Shown piece after piece: positions 21,065 through 33,419 of a stretch of DNA of 64,000 nucleotides. The stretch is from contig NW_006763291.1 in the NCBI RefSeq assembly GCF_000218685.1, positions 1,768,308 through 1,832,307 of the forward strand. The letters run 5' to 3'. This DNA comes from Serpula lacrymans var. lacrymans S7.9 (Eukaryota; Basidiomycota; Agaricomycetes; Boletales; Serpulaceae). The notes under the pieces are model-generated. The model was given only the letters and a program-made list of their open reading frames with translations, made no database searches and was not told the origin of the DNA. A program made the position numbers and the translations under genes. Numbering within the stretch: the stretch's first letter is position 1; each line of letters opens with the position of its first letter.

Positions 21065-23498
21065 ATGACACGGTCAACAAGAAATCTTCATACTGCCATC
21101 AGTATCTTAGCCTATGCTGCACTCTATCCCAACACCGTAAAAGCTTTCGACAATGGAGTTGGAAGGCTACCTGGTAAGCTTGTGGTTCGACTGCTATCTT
21201 AACAGACATTGATATTTCGTCCAGCGATGGGTTTCAATGGCGAGTAATGCAAATTGTGTAACATGAATTGGCTAAATCGCACTATTCGGCAGCCTGGAAT
21301 GCATACGCTGTAAGTGATAATGACAATGTTGCCGTTGACACGGCCCAGACTTGACCCTTCACTGATTTCTAGTGCAATGTCAATGAGTCGCTCATAGTCC
21401 AAACCGCGCAGGATATGCAGAAGTTGGGTCTCCAGGTCTCTTTTTCTTAACAATGACTCCTACTGCGTTCTTAGAGCTTTCTTAATTATTAGGACGTAGG
21501 GTATACTCAAATCAACTTGGACGATTGCTGGGCTTTAAGGAATCGCAGTTCAACTGGTGAAATCCAATCCGGTAGGTTTCCTTACGAGCCCCGTTATCGA
21601 ATATTCTTACCTTGGGCTTGCAGATCCTACCCGATTCCCTGACATGACCAACCTGACAAGCACCCTTCATGATATGGGCTAGTACGTATGATATTAAAAC
21701 AAGACACATATCGCAACTCATGCTTGATTTGTCATGTAGCAAAGCTGGTATCGTGAGTGACCATGAACTATTTATACGGGGAAAATACTCACCTTTATCA
21801 CGAAGTATTCCGATTCTGGCTGGTTTACATGCGCTGGCTTCGCAGGATCGTTCGAGCACGAAGAACAGGATGCCCTCACGTTCCAGTCTTGGGGATTTGA
21901 TTTCCTCAAGTATGTACAATGTTTTTTTACGTTCTATATTGGTCATTGATAGCTCTTTCCATGAAAAGATATGATAATTGCGCAAGTGAGTTAATGTGCC
22001 CAATTTAATCCCTGATCTATATTTAATCTACGTCTAGTTCCATTCGACGATGTCATTCGCGAGGGTATGGTTGGCAGTAAGTGTGCAAAGGCTCATATAT
22101 AGCCCCAAATATCATTTGACTGTGTCGCAGAATATCAGCGTATGTCAGATGCACTTGTTGTAGTGTCACAGCAAACAGGGACCGACTTCGTCTTTTCTCT
22201 GTGTCAGTGGGGTTGGGTGAGCTTGTCTCGTTATAATTCTTGATTCTCAAGCTGACTCAGGAATTGAACAGAATCAAGTTTGGCTGTACGTTGTAATTTT
22301 ATAAAGACAATCTTAATATTTTCTGTTGATCTCACGATTTTCCAAGCTGGGGAGCATCACTATCTCATAGTTGGAGAGTGAGTTGACTGTTTTATGTTCC
22401 ATCTGGACTAACACGAACGATAAAATCATTAGATTGATGGAGATATTGAAGCTAACTGGGATTCCCTTGCGAGCATCATTAACACGTTTGTGTCTTTTTC
22501 ATTCTACAGGTTTGTTCGATCTGGTCTGACCCGCTTTCAGAGTGTCATTCATTACTCAAGCGACCAATTTCTACGGACGCAATGATCTCGATATGGTACG
22601 TCCTATACTAACGCTTAATATTCATATGCTAATAGGCTTCACAGCTTGAAATGTACGCTCTATAACAACTCATTCATTAACTCGATCGATGAATGGCATG
22701 TCATAGTGGCAATGGTAACCTCACATATGATGAATCCAAGACTCATTTCACTGCTTGGGCATTGGTCAAAGCACCTTTGCTTATTGGTACTGACGTGCGT
22801 CCCGCTTTTTGTCACATTATCCTGCTTTTTCATTGAACAGAAACTCTCATATCCCTAGGTGGCCACCCTCACCCAACAAAACGTCGAAATATTGAGCAAC
22901 CAGGAGATTATTGCCATCAATCAAGACTCTGTTTACGGCACTAGTATCTCACCCTTCCGCTGGGGTATAAATGTTTGTCCCTCGTCACTATGATTGTCTT
23001 AGTACTGGTGGTAAAGACCTACCCTCAGGCCGATTTTACTTTTAATACCACTTTCCCCGCTCAGTACTGGAGTGGCCCCAGTGAAAATGGTACTGTGTTC
23101 ATGTTGGTTAGTACCACCTCTGGGATTTCCGTTGGCTAGTGTGACTCATCAAATTTCACAGATAAACACTCTTTCCGAGCCGGCTGATATGTTCTTCAAC
23201 TTGACCGAATCTCCGTGGACCCGTGCTGGTATCCAATACTCCGTCAGGGTAAGGGCTCTTTTCATGCTGCAGAATAACGTCAGCCAGCTGACCGTAAATT
23301 CTAATTTCGTAGGACCTGTGGACCCACACCGACAATGGTACTGCTGTACGCAATTTCACTGCCTACGAGGTGCCTTCACATGGTGTTGTAGCCTTGCTAA
23401 TGCAGCAGGATGGCCCCGAACCCCCTGGTCTTATGCCATTGTGTGCTGGTGAGGCAGAGAGCCAATGTACTGCCGAAAATGGCACATCTGTTGGTTGA
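21065..23498 (+). CDS. secreted GH27 alpha-galactosidase, copy 1
   Basis: Hydrolyses terminal alpha-galactosyl residues from galacto-oligosaccharides and galactomannans. N-terminus [20 protein letters not shown] is a signal peptide. Family blocks appear in order: [54 protein letters not shown], the nucleophile motif KYDNCA, LCQWGWNQVWLWG, the acid/base region [57 protein letters not shown], then a C-terminal beta domain ending [20 protein letters not shown]. At least 15 short introns interrupt it; one near 21236-21298 appears to be GC-AG (AATG|GCGAGT). No stop disrupts the exon chain I followed. Confidence 0.88.
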
Positions 23499-24228
23499 AA
23501 CCCTGTAAATTTTGTCTTGATTGTATTCTATTAAACCGAGCTACGTTATTGTGAGACACGCATCTCACAGTTGAGTCACGAGCCAAGGAGGGAAGATGTG
23601 TTATGTGCATACGATTCGTTCTACCAATTGTGTTTCATGCATATGCATGACACGACGATTTGAGAGAGCGTGCGATTTACTTCCACCAACTGGCAGTCAT
23701 GTGAATCTGTTAGTCCCGCCTTTGTATTGCTTATGACATCCTTGGGGCCTTGCAACACACGCGCTTCGTCACGGTACTCTCTGGTACTCCACTGCACTAC
23801 GACGGCGTAAATCGACAGTTGACAGTGCCAGTGAACGTAGAGGTTCATTTCCATCCACCACCACCTTTAACCCCTTTGGTTCTGCGGCCATACCCATTTC
23901 AGAGCTACGCCATCTGATTGCTATCGGAAAAGTCAGGAGCTGGTTATTTCTGTCAAGTATTCAGACCACGATGGCTGACGTTCAATTTTGTCATCTTCAA
24001 CCTGGGTAGATAGCTGCAAGTCAAGATGCGCGCAGGTCACGATGTTGCCGATCGCAAAACGCCACCTGAACCTGCATATGCAGCTTCTAGATCAACAGTT
24101 GGACTCCCTCTGCCAATCATTAATAGTACGTCTGACCCATTACGGTCCAGTGGGATGTTGCAAGTGATGAAGAGTCGCCCAGCTAACTCTTTTCCTTGTA
24201 ACAAGATCATCCATCTTTCAAGCGGACC
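23499..24228. other. intergenic between the alpha-galactosidase paralogues
   Basis: No gene recognised; contains the promoter of copy 2. Confidence 0.5.
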
Positions 24229-26747
24229 ATGTCCCTAACTGTAACAGCTCTCTCCGTGTGGCTGGCGGCTCTCTTGGCACTCTATCTATTGGACAATCCT
24301 AAACCTGTTCAGCCTTTGAGGGAGGGAGTAGCTCGCTTACCTGGTCAGTTTTCTACAAAGTCAATAAATGATTCAGATGATTTTCAACTTTAGCTGGCTT
24401 TGCTCTCTAGTTATGGGGTACAATAGTGAGTGATTATGCTACTCCGACACTCCATTCTTGTTCACGTCCTACCTTTGTAGCTTGGAATGCATATTATGTC
24501 AGCTCGGAATATCCAGGTTCCGTTTTGTAGAGTATTGATATTGTTTTGACCCAGTGTGATATCGACGAAGCACTTATCCTTAAAACTGCTAATCTCATGA
24601 AGTCGCTTGGACTAGCCGTGAGTCATCAACCTCCTTTATCTTAACAGTCTTCGGGACTCCTGATAGGATGCTGGTTACGATCATGTAAACATTGATGACT
24701 GCTACTCGGAAAAGACTCGTAGTGCATCCGGAGACATCGTCGCAAGTAAGTGATTGCAATGTATTTGGCGGTTATTCATAGTTTATGGAGCTCTTCTGTC
24801 CCTCTCAAACAGACAAAGACCGCTTCCCTAGTGGCATGAATAATCTTACGGACCAGATTCACGCTCTTGGATTGTGAGCTCCTTAAACTATCTCAACACA
24901 TATTTTGCCTCGTGCTGATGTTCGGTTGCGTATCGTAATTTTAGTAAAGCAGGCATCGTATGTATTTGATACGCAGGGATATTATTGGTTTCTCACTTCT
25001 CACTTTCCCCTCTGCATTAAAATGTGATTAGTATAGCGACTCAGGGTGGTTTACCTGCCAACTTTACCCTGGCTCTTATTCAAACGAGGCCCGGTTTGTA
25101 CTTTTTTGCATATATGTAAGACCATATACTTATCAATTTTGTAGGGACGCCAAATTATTTCAAGATTGGGGATTTGACTATTTGAAGTGCGTTCTTACAT
25201 TTTGTTGCATCGATATATCAAGTATATCTGATGATGATAATGATCATTTAGATATGACAATTGTGCTGGTCAGTGTAGTTGCCAATTGTATTGATATAGG
25301 CTAAACCCACGCCTATCGCGCTGTAGTACCTTTTGACAACATCACCCGACAGAACATCATAGGGCGTAGGTAGCTCTATAACTCAGTTGTGTACTCGGTC
25401 TCACCGTAAATGTCTGCTAGGTTACGAGCCGATGACTACAGCGATTAGTGACCTTGCCCAAATGTCCGGCAAGCCTCCTCTGGCACTATCTTTATGTCAA
25501 TGGGGCCGAGTAAGTGGTTGCCCTATTCGGGTTTGCATTCCACCACTGAACACATAACGCAGGAACAACCTTGGTTGTGGGCTCGTAAATTCGGACAAAG
25601 CTGGCGGGTGTGTGGGTTAATTCCGGGACATATTTAACATTTTCATGTTTTTTTTATCAACAGACTACTGACGATATAGGCGAGTAACAATTTACGCGGG
25701 CGATGTACGATGTTCATTTATTTTGTACAGAATCAACATGGGATTCTATTGCTAGCATCATCAATCAGTGAGTGTTCGTTAAGTATCGCTATTTATAAAA
25801 TTTATGGGCTGGATAGAAACTCGTTTATTACATGGGCCAGCGACTTTTATGGACATAACGACATGGATATTGTGAGTTTGATTTCTCATTATAATGTCCA
25901 TAATACTGATGTCTCTTTCACAGCTTGAAGTGTGCGTCGTCATGCTTTCCCTTTGCAGTGTAAATAATCTATCTACAGGGGAAATGGCGCCCTTACGTAT
26001 GAGGAGACCAAGTCTCATTTCACGGCCTGGGCGATGATGAAATCTCCGCTCCTCATCGGAACTGATGTAAATAGCTTGATCGTTCTAGAGAGATCATGAC
26101 TAATTTCGTTCCAGCTTTCGAGTGCTACGAAAGATACACTTGAAATTCTTACTAATCCTGAAATCATAGCCATTAACCAAGACCCCGTTGTTGGTACTAG
26201 TATTTCTCCATTTAGATGGGGCACAAATGTACGCTTCACAATTCACAACCTTTTCGGATCAAACCGCTGTAATGTGTCTGCATAGTCCGACTGGGTGAGT
26301 AATAAGACTCATCCCGCTCAATACTGGAGTGGTGAGAGCCAAAACGGCACAGTTTTCATGCTTGTGGGCGTTATTTCTTATTGTACTACCCAGTCTTGTT
26401 ATTGACATCTTTGACATCTTTCAATCAGTTGAATACTTTAGACGAGTCATCGACGTTGTTCTTTAACCTAACGGAATCTCCATGGATTCGCGCAGGCAGG
26501 CAGTACTCTGTCCGAGTAAGACATTCTAGCATGAAGCAGCCACTCTTACCTGATAAACCACATCCAGGACCTATGGACTCATACCGACAATGGTACAGCC
26601 ATCCGCAACTTCACGGCTCACGACGTTGCTCCGCATGGCGTTGTAGCTTTGCTGCTGAAGGATGCCGGGGATGAGCCTAAGGGCTTGTGGCCACCCTGTG
26701 CTGTCTGGGAATGGTGTATGAATGAGAACGGGACGAGGATTGATTAA
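24229..26747 (+). CDS. secreted GH27 alpha-galactosidase, copy 2
   Basis: Tandem paralogue of the preceding gene with the same block order: signal segment [80 protein letters not shown] (nucleophile Asp), [27 protein letters not shown] (acid/base), [49 protein letters not shown] and the C-terminal [20 protein letters not shown]. Many introns sit at positions matching copy 1, so the duplication is post-intron. The two proteins differ substantially in the N-terminal third, which indicates an old duplication. Intact as far as I can follow the splicing. Confidence 0.88.
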
Positions 26748-28185
26748 GAACGAGCTCTCCCCTTAAATCTTTCGGACTGGCCACGCGAGACTAAGCATGG
26801 ATGAGGATCTTGAAGTGAATGCTTTTTCGCCTGTTGTAATACTACTAGTAACAATGTATTGTTCGTGTCCTTCATCTTCTTGTACTTTTTAGACAATTAT
26901 AGCACCGTTTTTCGTGCACAAACATCCGCTGGCCTCCTATCTATATTCTTTTGATGGCGGCTTTATGGGAATGTTCACGTATGCTACTCGTATGCTGCTC
27001 AAATTGCAGATGCGGTGGCAAATCCGCGGCTCGGACATTTTCGCGAGCGTGCCTGGTGTGTTGATAGCACATTGTGTAACTTGTGCTCGTACTTACTACC
27101 GCGGGTCAAAACTTTCACAGCCAAGATTGATGGTACAGCAGCATTTCTGCCCGCTCAAACGTGCACGAAGCTTTATGCCAGTAGAAGTCCGCGCGAACGC
27201 ATCAGCGGTCAAGGCAGTCCGGTAGGTGAAAGAATAGTCTCCCTTGCTGACCTAATTCAATATATTGATGATAGTCGATCGATATCTTGTAAATAAGGTG
27301 AAAGAACACGCTCAGTAGTAGTCATTTGACTCAAGGGTCATTGAAAGGTTATTAGCTACCATGATTGCCCTGAGTGGTTTGCACTGACCGCATATTCTTT
27401 GCTACGCCCAGTCTACTTATATTGAGGTAAGCTCTGTCGTCCTCTCGCTTCGAACACGAGATAACTAGAGCATAAGGACACTTTATTGGTTGTCAGGCCT
27501 AGTAGTGATGACGAATCCCGCATTGAATAGGTTATCATCAAACTGTTATCTGCAGCTGGCGGGCGCAGCGGCTGCTAGTGTGCTTTCACTAGTCGCTGGT
27601 TATGCTCTTGGATCAACAGTGTCTTCGGATTTGTCTCATTCTCCAAGTAAGCACATCTTAATGTATTAAGAGTGTGCTTCAGAGAATGTGACGTAGTATC
27701 AACTTTCTCTCAGTCACCCACATATAGTATGCATGTCCTGACCATAGAATAAAAGGCACAATACTTACACAGCCCTTTCACGCATATGCGTCGCCAATCG
27801 CACAAACAACCAACTTCTAGCTAAAGCCTGAACAGATCCGCCGGTGATGCCAGTAATCCATTCTTACTACTCGTGGCCCAATATCTTTGGCAACGGTGGT
27901 ATAGTATGACTGTCATCGATTGTGTAATGGGTGAGCCATCATTGCTTCGCCTTGCTCGATCATTATTCGAATCCATCATTCATATCCAGGTCGAGAATTG
28001 CGGGATAAACATGCGCCCTGTGTCATATGCTACCTCGTCATTTGGATTGGTCTTCGTAAGTCTTGTCGCCTGTAGTTCCACGAATAACTTTTCAAAAAAT
28101 GTATATAAGAAAACGAGGCTTCCGGATCCTACTCATGACAATCATTCAGTATCCACATATATTCTAATAACTCGCCAATTTTACC
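26748..28185. other. no established gene; possible orphan signal-peptide exon
   Basis: An ATG at about 27509 opens MTNPALNRLSSNCYLQLAGA followed by an Ala/Val/Leu-rich stretch and a GTAAGC donor, resembling a first exon of a secreted or membrane protein, but no downstream exons could be assigned. A TATATAAG at about 28103 probably serves the next gene. Confidence 0.3.
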
Positions 28186-29117
28186 ATGTTCACCAACCTC
28201 AAGGCCGTCGCCCTCGTCGCCGCTGTTACCGTTATTAGCGGTGTCAATGCTGAGTCGCACACCGTCACCTTTTCAAACAAGTAAGATCAATTTACTTTGT
28301 GCTTGGAATTCTTGTTGACAGGTCATCGTCTAGCTGTGGCTACGGTACCGTTAGTATTGCCTGCCACCTATTCGTGGTGCCGTTTTGGTCTAACATCTGG
28401 TGATACCCTGCTAGCCAACTTTGATCCAAAATGGAAATGTTCTATCCACTGGTGGAGCCTACACTAGCAACGGCCCTCTTACAGGTGCAATTGCGTTAGT
28501 ACTTTTCTATAACACGTATATGATCCATAGTTGATTGTTTTTGTTGCAGTTACCTCCAGACTGGTTTGCATGCCTTTTGCTTTGGTTGGAACGAAGCTAA
28601 TCCTACTCGACAGGTAACTGTGGTTTCAACGGTGACAGCTGCACGATGGTTGAGACTACCCTTGTGAACCCTACCTCTGCTGGAAGTGGCTCAAGCACTG
28701 ATATCACCCTCATCGCTCCGTACGTAGTTTCGCTCTTACACGCTCTGACCAGCCTCATTTTTTATTCTATATAGCCACTCATTCTCTGTGACCACCGGCT
28801 TTGGGTAAGTATGGTCCGCAACTTGGAAATTATGAATCAGCTCACATAGTTTTCCCAACAAGGTACTACAATGGCTGTGACGGAGCCGGCAGTGACTGTT
28901 AGTGCTACATGTTTTCCTTTTACCCAGTTTTTGCTCAAATATTCCTATTCGCAGGCACCAGTGCCAGCTGCACCACTGCATTCCACGACCCTAGCCAAAC
29001 CTACGTGCAGGTTGCTTGCCAAGTCGACAATGTGAGTTGTTAGTTGAATTGAGCATTTTTACTTTACTAAGGCCACCAATTGGACAGGTTGACCTTTCTA
29101 TCACCTTCTGTTCCTAG
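28186..29117 (+). CDS. small secreted cysteine-rich 'glycopeptide' protein, copy 1
   Basis: Signal peptide MFTNLKAVALVAAVTVISG, then the mature start ESHTVTFSN. Blocks CGYGT, PTLIQNGNVLSTGGAYTSNG, AIAYLQTG, CGFNGDSCTMVETTL, GSGSSTDITLIAP, HSFSVTTGFGYYNGCDGAG, QVACQVDNVDLSITFC are shared with the copy at 36574. Proteins of this type are common in Agaricomycetes and often labelled 'glycopeptide'; the function is unknown, probably a compact disulfide-rich beta fold. Eight exons with short introns, one or two with weak GTTAGT donors. No stop interrupts the chain. Confidence 0.8.
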
Positions 29118-31213
29118 TGGGTATTTGGTGAACCTTGCGTGGTTCTAGAGTTGTAGGTCAGGTTAGATTATATGTGATCAACTGTTTTCTAGTACCAATT
29201 TACTTGTATATATACCGCGGGCACACTAATATGACTGGGGCTCTTTTGTGAATTTCAAAATGTTCACGGTAGTCTGTCAGAGTCAAACAGGAAGCATGGG
29301 GTGACTTGAATGGATTTGATTAATGCGCTCCTATTGTGATTCAGAGGGACATCATGATATTCTGACAACATTCATAACCACATGAGATAGCGAGTGCGAC
29401 AGATGTGACTCGTGTTTATATAAACGAGACGATAACTGACGATATCGCCTTCAAGTAGTTTAGCTGGGTTACACTAGACTGGTGGCCTATTATTTTTCTC
29501 AAAGTGCATTGATGCTGCCGCTCGTTGTCCCGATGCAGTGCTCAAAGGTGGATTACTGTGGTGAAACATTCCCTTACAAGTGGTATCGACGCCCGTGCAA
29601 AGGCCAATTTTATTTAACGGAATAAAGCGATAGGACCATCTGAATCTGGTCCCCAGTCGACCAAATTACGGATATGACTGTCGATACTGCATGATTCGTA
29701 TCAAACGGAAACAAAAAATCTCAGTGCGGGTGTTTGAGCATTACTAGTACGGGATCATTGCGAAAACCGATGTGTTGCACGTTTGAGAATGACTAATGAA
29801 AAGTTGGATTCCCCCGTGTCACAAAACAAGGAAATTCCGGCCTGGATTGAAACAAGTTGCCGTAAGTGTTGTAACTGGGTCCGTGTCAATAGAGTTTCGT
29901 AGTAAGTAATAACTTCTGAGTTAGGCTGCAGTATTATCGAACTTGAAGCTTGAAGTGTGGCATTATAATGGAGTTCACGATGTGACCATACGGCGTAATA
30001 GATATTCCATTGCAGCTTTGTGTAATGTATTTATCCGGGTAGCGCAAAGTGCATTTTCGGCCTTTCAATCTCGCACCTCCATCATGATTCTCCTTCAAGT
30101 TACACCGCTAATCCGGTCCAACCTCTCCGAAAGGGAAAACGAGCACAACCTCTTGCAAAGGTCTGCGGAGCTATTTGTAAGACATGTTTTGTCGACATAT
30201 AACCTACAACAGTAAAATAGGTATTAATAATGCATCCCACGCAGTAGTACAGAAGGGTTGCATAAGGCCTTTGTGTAGTGATCCAAGTATGTTGACAGGC
30301 ATAGTTGGTCCGTTTGTTTTACTAGTACGGTATCCACAATGTTATATTAACACCTTGTGAATGTCTCAGTAGTGTCTTGTGGGCCTCTGTAGTAACACGC
30401 AAAAAAGCACTTGTATTTGACATGTGGACAGATTTCCTGACAGCTTCATCATAATTGATAATTTGTACTACAGCATGCCACAGTATTATTGTACCATACG
30501 ACAGAAAATAAATGAATGCATGAACAAATGGATATACCAGGAAAGCAATTCTAGCCTAGTGAGAGCGGTCTCCATCAGACCAGGTGGAATAAGTGCTTTC
30601 TTTGGTCGGTGCAGTAAGATCTTGCTGTTTTTGAATACTTGCCCATAGCTAGAACAAAGTACAAGTAGCGCAACATGTCATCAGTTGAATTGCGACAGTA
30701 AAGACAATCAACCTGCCATTGGGAAAGAAAATTGGTGAGGTGCGAGTTCTGGCTGGGAAGCAAAGAAAATAATTATAAGACAATTAAACTCAGACTTATT
30801 AAGCAAACCATTTAAGCTCCATGTCTCCGCAAACACAATAGAGCTGGGCAAAGCTGTGGTCTATCTAGGTCTTCGTCCTTTTGTGTACTTGCCTTGTCCT
30901 CATTACAGATAATGTACTATGACTTTTTTGATAAGTTTGTAAATCTATTGGGACATGAGATGTGCTTGAATTGTGAAATGGTTTGATTGCTTTCCAGAAT
31001 AGAATTACATTGTAGTCATACTCATAGTGAAGCTCTTATGGATGACCATGCATGGTCGGTACAATGATGAAAAAACATCTATAATAAACATTGAAGAGAC
31101 GCCACTGGCTCAGCCATAAAAAAATCAATTCTATAAATATCTTAGAAACGGCTACTCTATACTTCCGATACGACCTTGGAATTTTTGCTATCCATAAACG
31201 ACTCTGACACAAC
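29118..31213. other. no gene recognised
   Basis: About 2.1 kb without a convincing exon. ORF-like stretches around 29943-30215 and 30424-30648 lack family motifs and splice partners. Immediately precedes the Harbinger insertion. Confidence 0.4.
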
Positions 31214-31216
31214 ATT

Positions 31217-31244
31217 AGCCTCGTTCAAGGTGCGTTTCGTAAGG
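31217..31244 (+). repeat. left terminal inverted repeat of the Harbinger element
   Basis: 28 bp, identical to the reverse complement of 35688-35715; target duplication ATT directly outside. Confidence 0.95.
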
Positions 31245-31445
31245 AAATTGAGGAGAGAGAAAAGGTGTCGTCAGCGTGGAAATAGCATGACGAAGCGACG
31301 GCAGTAAACTTACGCTTGAGCCGAGACTGTAAATCAATAATAAACCTATATGAAAAACGTCAGGAAACCTAGAGGTTGAGATTGAATCAAGCATGCTTCA
31401 AGTTATATAAAAGCTTGGAAAGCATACCTTGACACCTCATCCACC

Positions 31446-33000
31446 ATGCCTCGTCATCAACCCACTGCTCGCCAGCAGCGTCTCGACGACCTCGACGACT
31501 CGCTCATCTACCTCCTTCAACGCCTCATCCGCCGCAATTCTCCGGTGGCGCAGATCGAAAGCCAAAATTCAGAGGGCGACGCATCACGTGACGCGTCACT
31601 TGCGAGTACTCCGTTATCTGTCGTACACTCAACCTCATTAATGTCAGGTAAATCCCTATGGATTAATTGATTAAATATTTTCTAGTGTTTAATGCCTGGT
31701 ATTTAAATATCAGGTATATCACCTGATGAGGAACCAGCTGGGGTTGTACAAGTGCGCCCCAGGATACGTCATATTCAGATTCTACTTAGTGAATACATCC
31801 GTCTAAGCAGTGAAGTAGAAACCACAAGAGTTTTTACTACATACCCATCAGCACCACGTATTTCACAATTTCCTCTTATGGAGTGGTCACGTCATTACAA
31901 CCAGACCCATTTTTTCCATGTTAATCGATGCCAACCAGAGACTTTTGATGCAATTCTGGCCAAGATCATCCATCATCCTATTTTTCATAATAAATCTAAT
32001 ACACCACAAACTCCTGTAGAACATCAACTCTCAATCTTTCTGAACCGCCTAGGCCATTATGGCAATGGATCTACGGCCGCTGACATTGCTGACTGGGCAG
32101 GTTACTCAGTCGGCAATGTAGTGAACAGCACCAAACACTATATGATTGCTATTCTCTCTTTGCATGATCAAGTTATTGGGCCAGCTAATCAGGAGGAAAA
32201 GGATGCAGCAAAAGCATGGGTAGAGCACCAGGTTTGTGCGGAGTGGAGAAATGGATGTTTAGCAGTTGATGGCACCAATTTTCGCCTCTTCCAAAAGCCA
32301 AGCCACTATGGGGAGACATTCTTTGACAGGAAATCAAACTACTCTCTGAATTCTCAGGTAAGTAACATTATTTTGGAATTATATGAATAACCTGATGGTT
32401 TCCCTAGATTACCATCCTCCCTCATAATCTCAAGATTGTGGACTATGGATTAGGGTACACGGGCAGCACTCATGACTCTTCTGCCTTCCAAGATACTCTG
32501 ATGTCGCATGACCATGAAGCCTTTCTGGAAAAAGATGAATGGATGTGGGCCGACTCTGCATATCCTATTACACCATGGTGTGTTGCACCATTCAGGCACC
32601 AGGTCGTGGCCTCACTGTGAGGCAGTCTCAGTTCAACTACCAATTGTCACGCATTCGTATACAATGTGAACATGCCATTGGACTTCTCAAGATTCGATTC
32701 CAGTCTCTCAAAGAATTACGCATCCAGATTGACTCAGTAAACAAGATAGACTCTGTTATTATCTGGATCCGTTGTTGTATCATTCTGCACAACCTCATTA
32801 TTGAACATGAAGGCAAGGAATCAGGGGTTATCATTCCTAGAGAATGGCAACAGGCAATCGAAGGAGAAGTGGATGATAATGGGGAGGAAATTGATGCAGA
32901 TGTGGATGATTCAAATCAACAAGGTCCTTTACCCCAGAATCCAACTCAGACACTTCGTGAAAGGCTTTTTGATTCCCTCTTTAGTAGCGACTTATACTGA
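31446..33000 (+). pseudogene. PIF/Harbinger transposase (DDE_Tnp_4, HARBI1-like) with one frameshift
   Basis: Exons 31446-31647, 31714-32357 and 32408-33000. A TATATAAAAG promoter-like box lies about 45 nt before the ATG. The catalytic triad is visible: Asp in LAVDGTNFRLFQK, Asp in YTGSTHDSSAF with the downstream ADSAYP block, and Glu in RIQCEHAIGLLK. The N-terminal HTH-like region (HQLSIFLNRLGHYGNGSTAA ... WAGYSVGNVV) is present. The frame breaks at about 32594-32597, where one base appears to be missing between VAPF and the APGRGLT block; the rest is open to the stop at 33000. The C-terminus is acidic. As it stands the protein would be truncated before the catalytic Glu. Confidence 0.88.
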
Positions 33001-33419
33001 TCTTATTTCATGTATGATACACTCAGACAATATTACAGTATGCATTGTTCATCAGTACATAACAACGTAACAGCATAACAACATATTCAAACGGAAGTAA
33101 CATCACAACAGCGTCTAAAACGGCAGAAAAAAAAACATAAAAGTGGAAAAAATGAAACGGCAGAAAAAATGAAACGGCAGGGAAAAAATCATATACAGGC
33201 ATATGAAAACACAGACAGCAGATAGTACATGAATCAAGGCAGTAATAAACAACGAAAACAAAATGTACTTCAGATCACAGTACGATCAGGCCCCATCCTC
33301 GTCCTCCACAATTCTATCGCCGTCTTCATTCCTGTCACCGTATAAATCGCCGTCTTCGTCAAACGAGTTGTGGGGGGGCATTGTGGGATTGGCGAAGTCA
33401 GTAGATTGGAGGACAGATG

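Noticed and set aside
26914..27296. Two overlapping ORFs as a gene
   Set aside because: No recognisable domain, no splice partners and no consistent frame.
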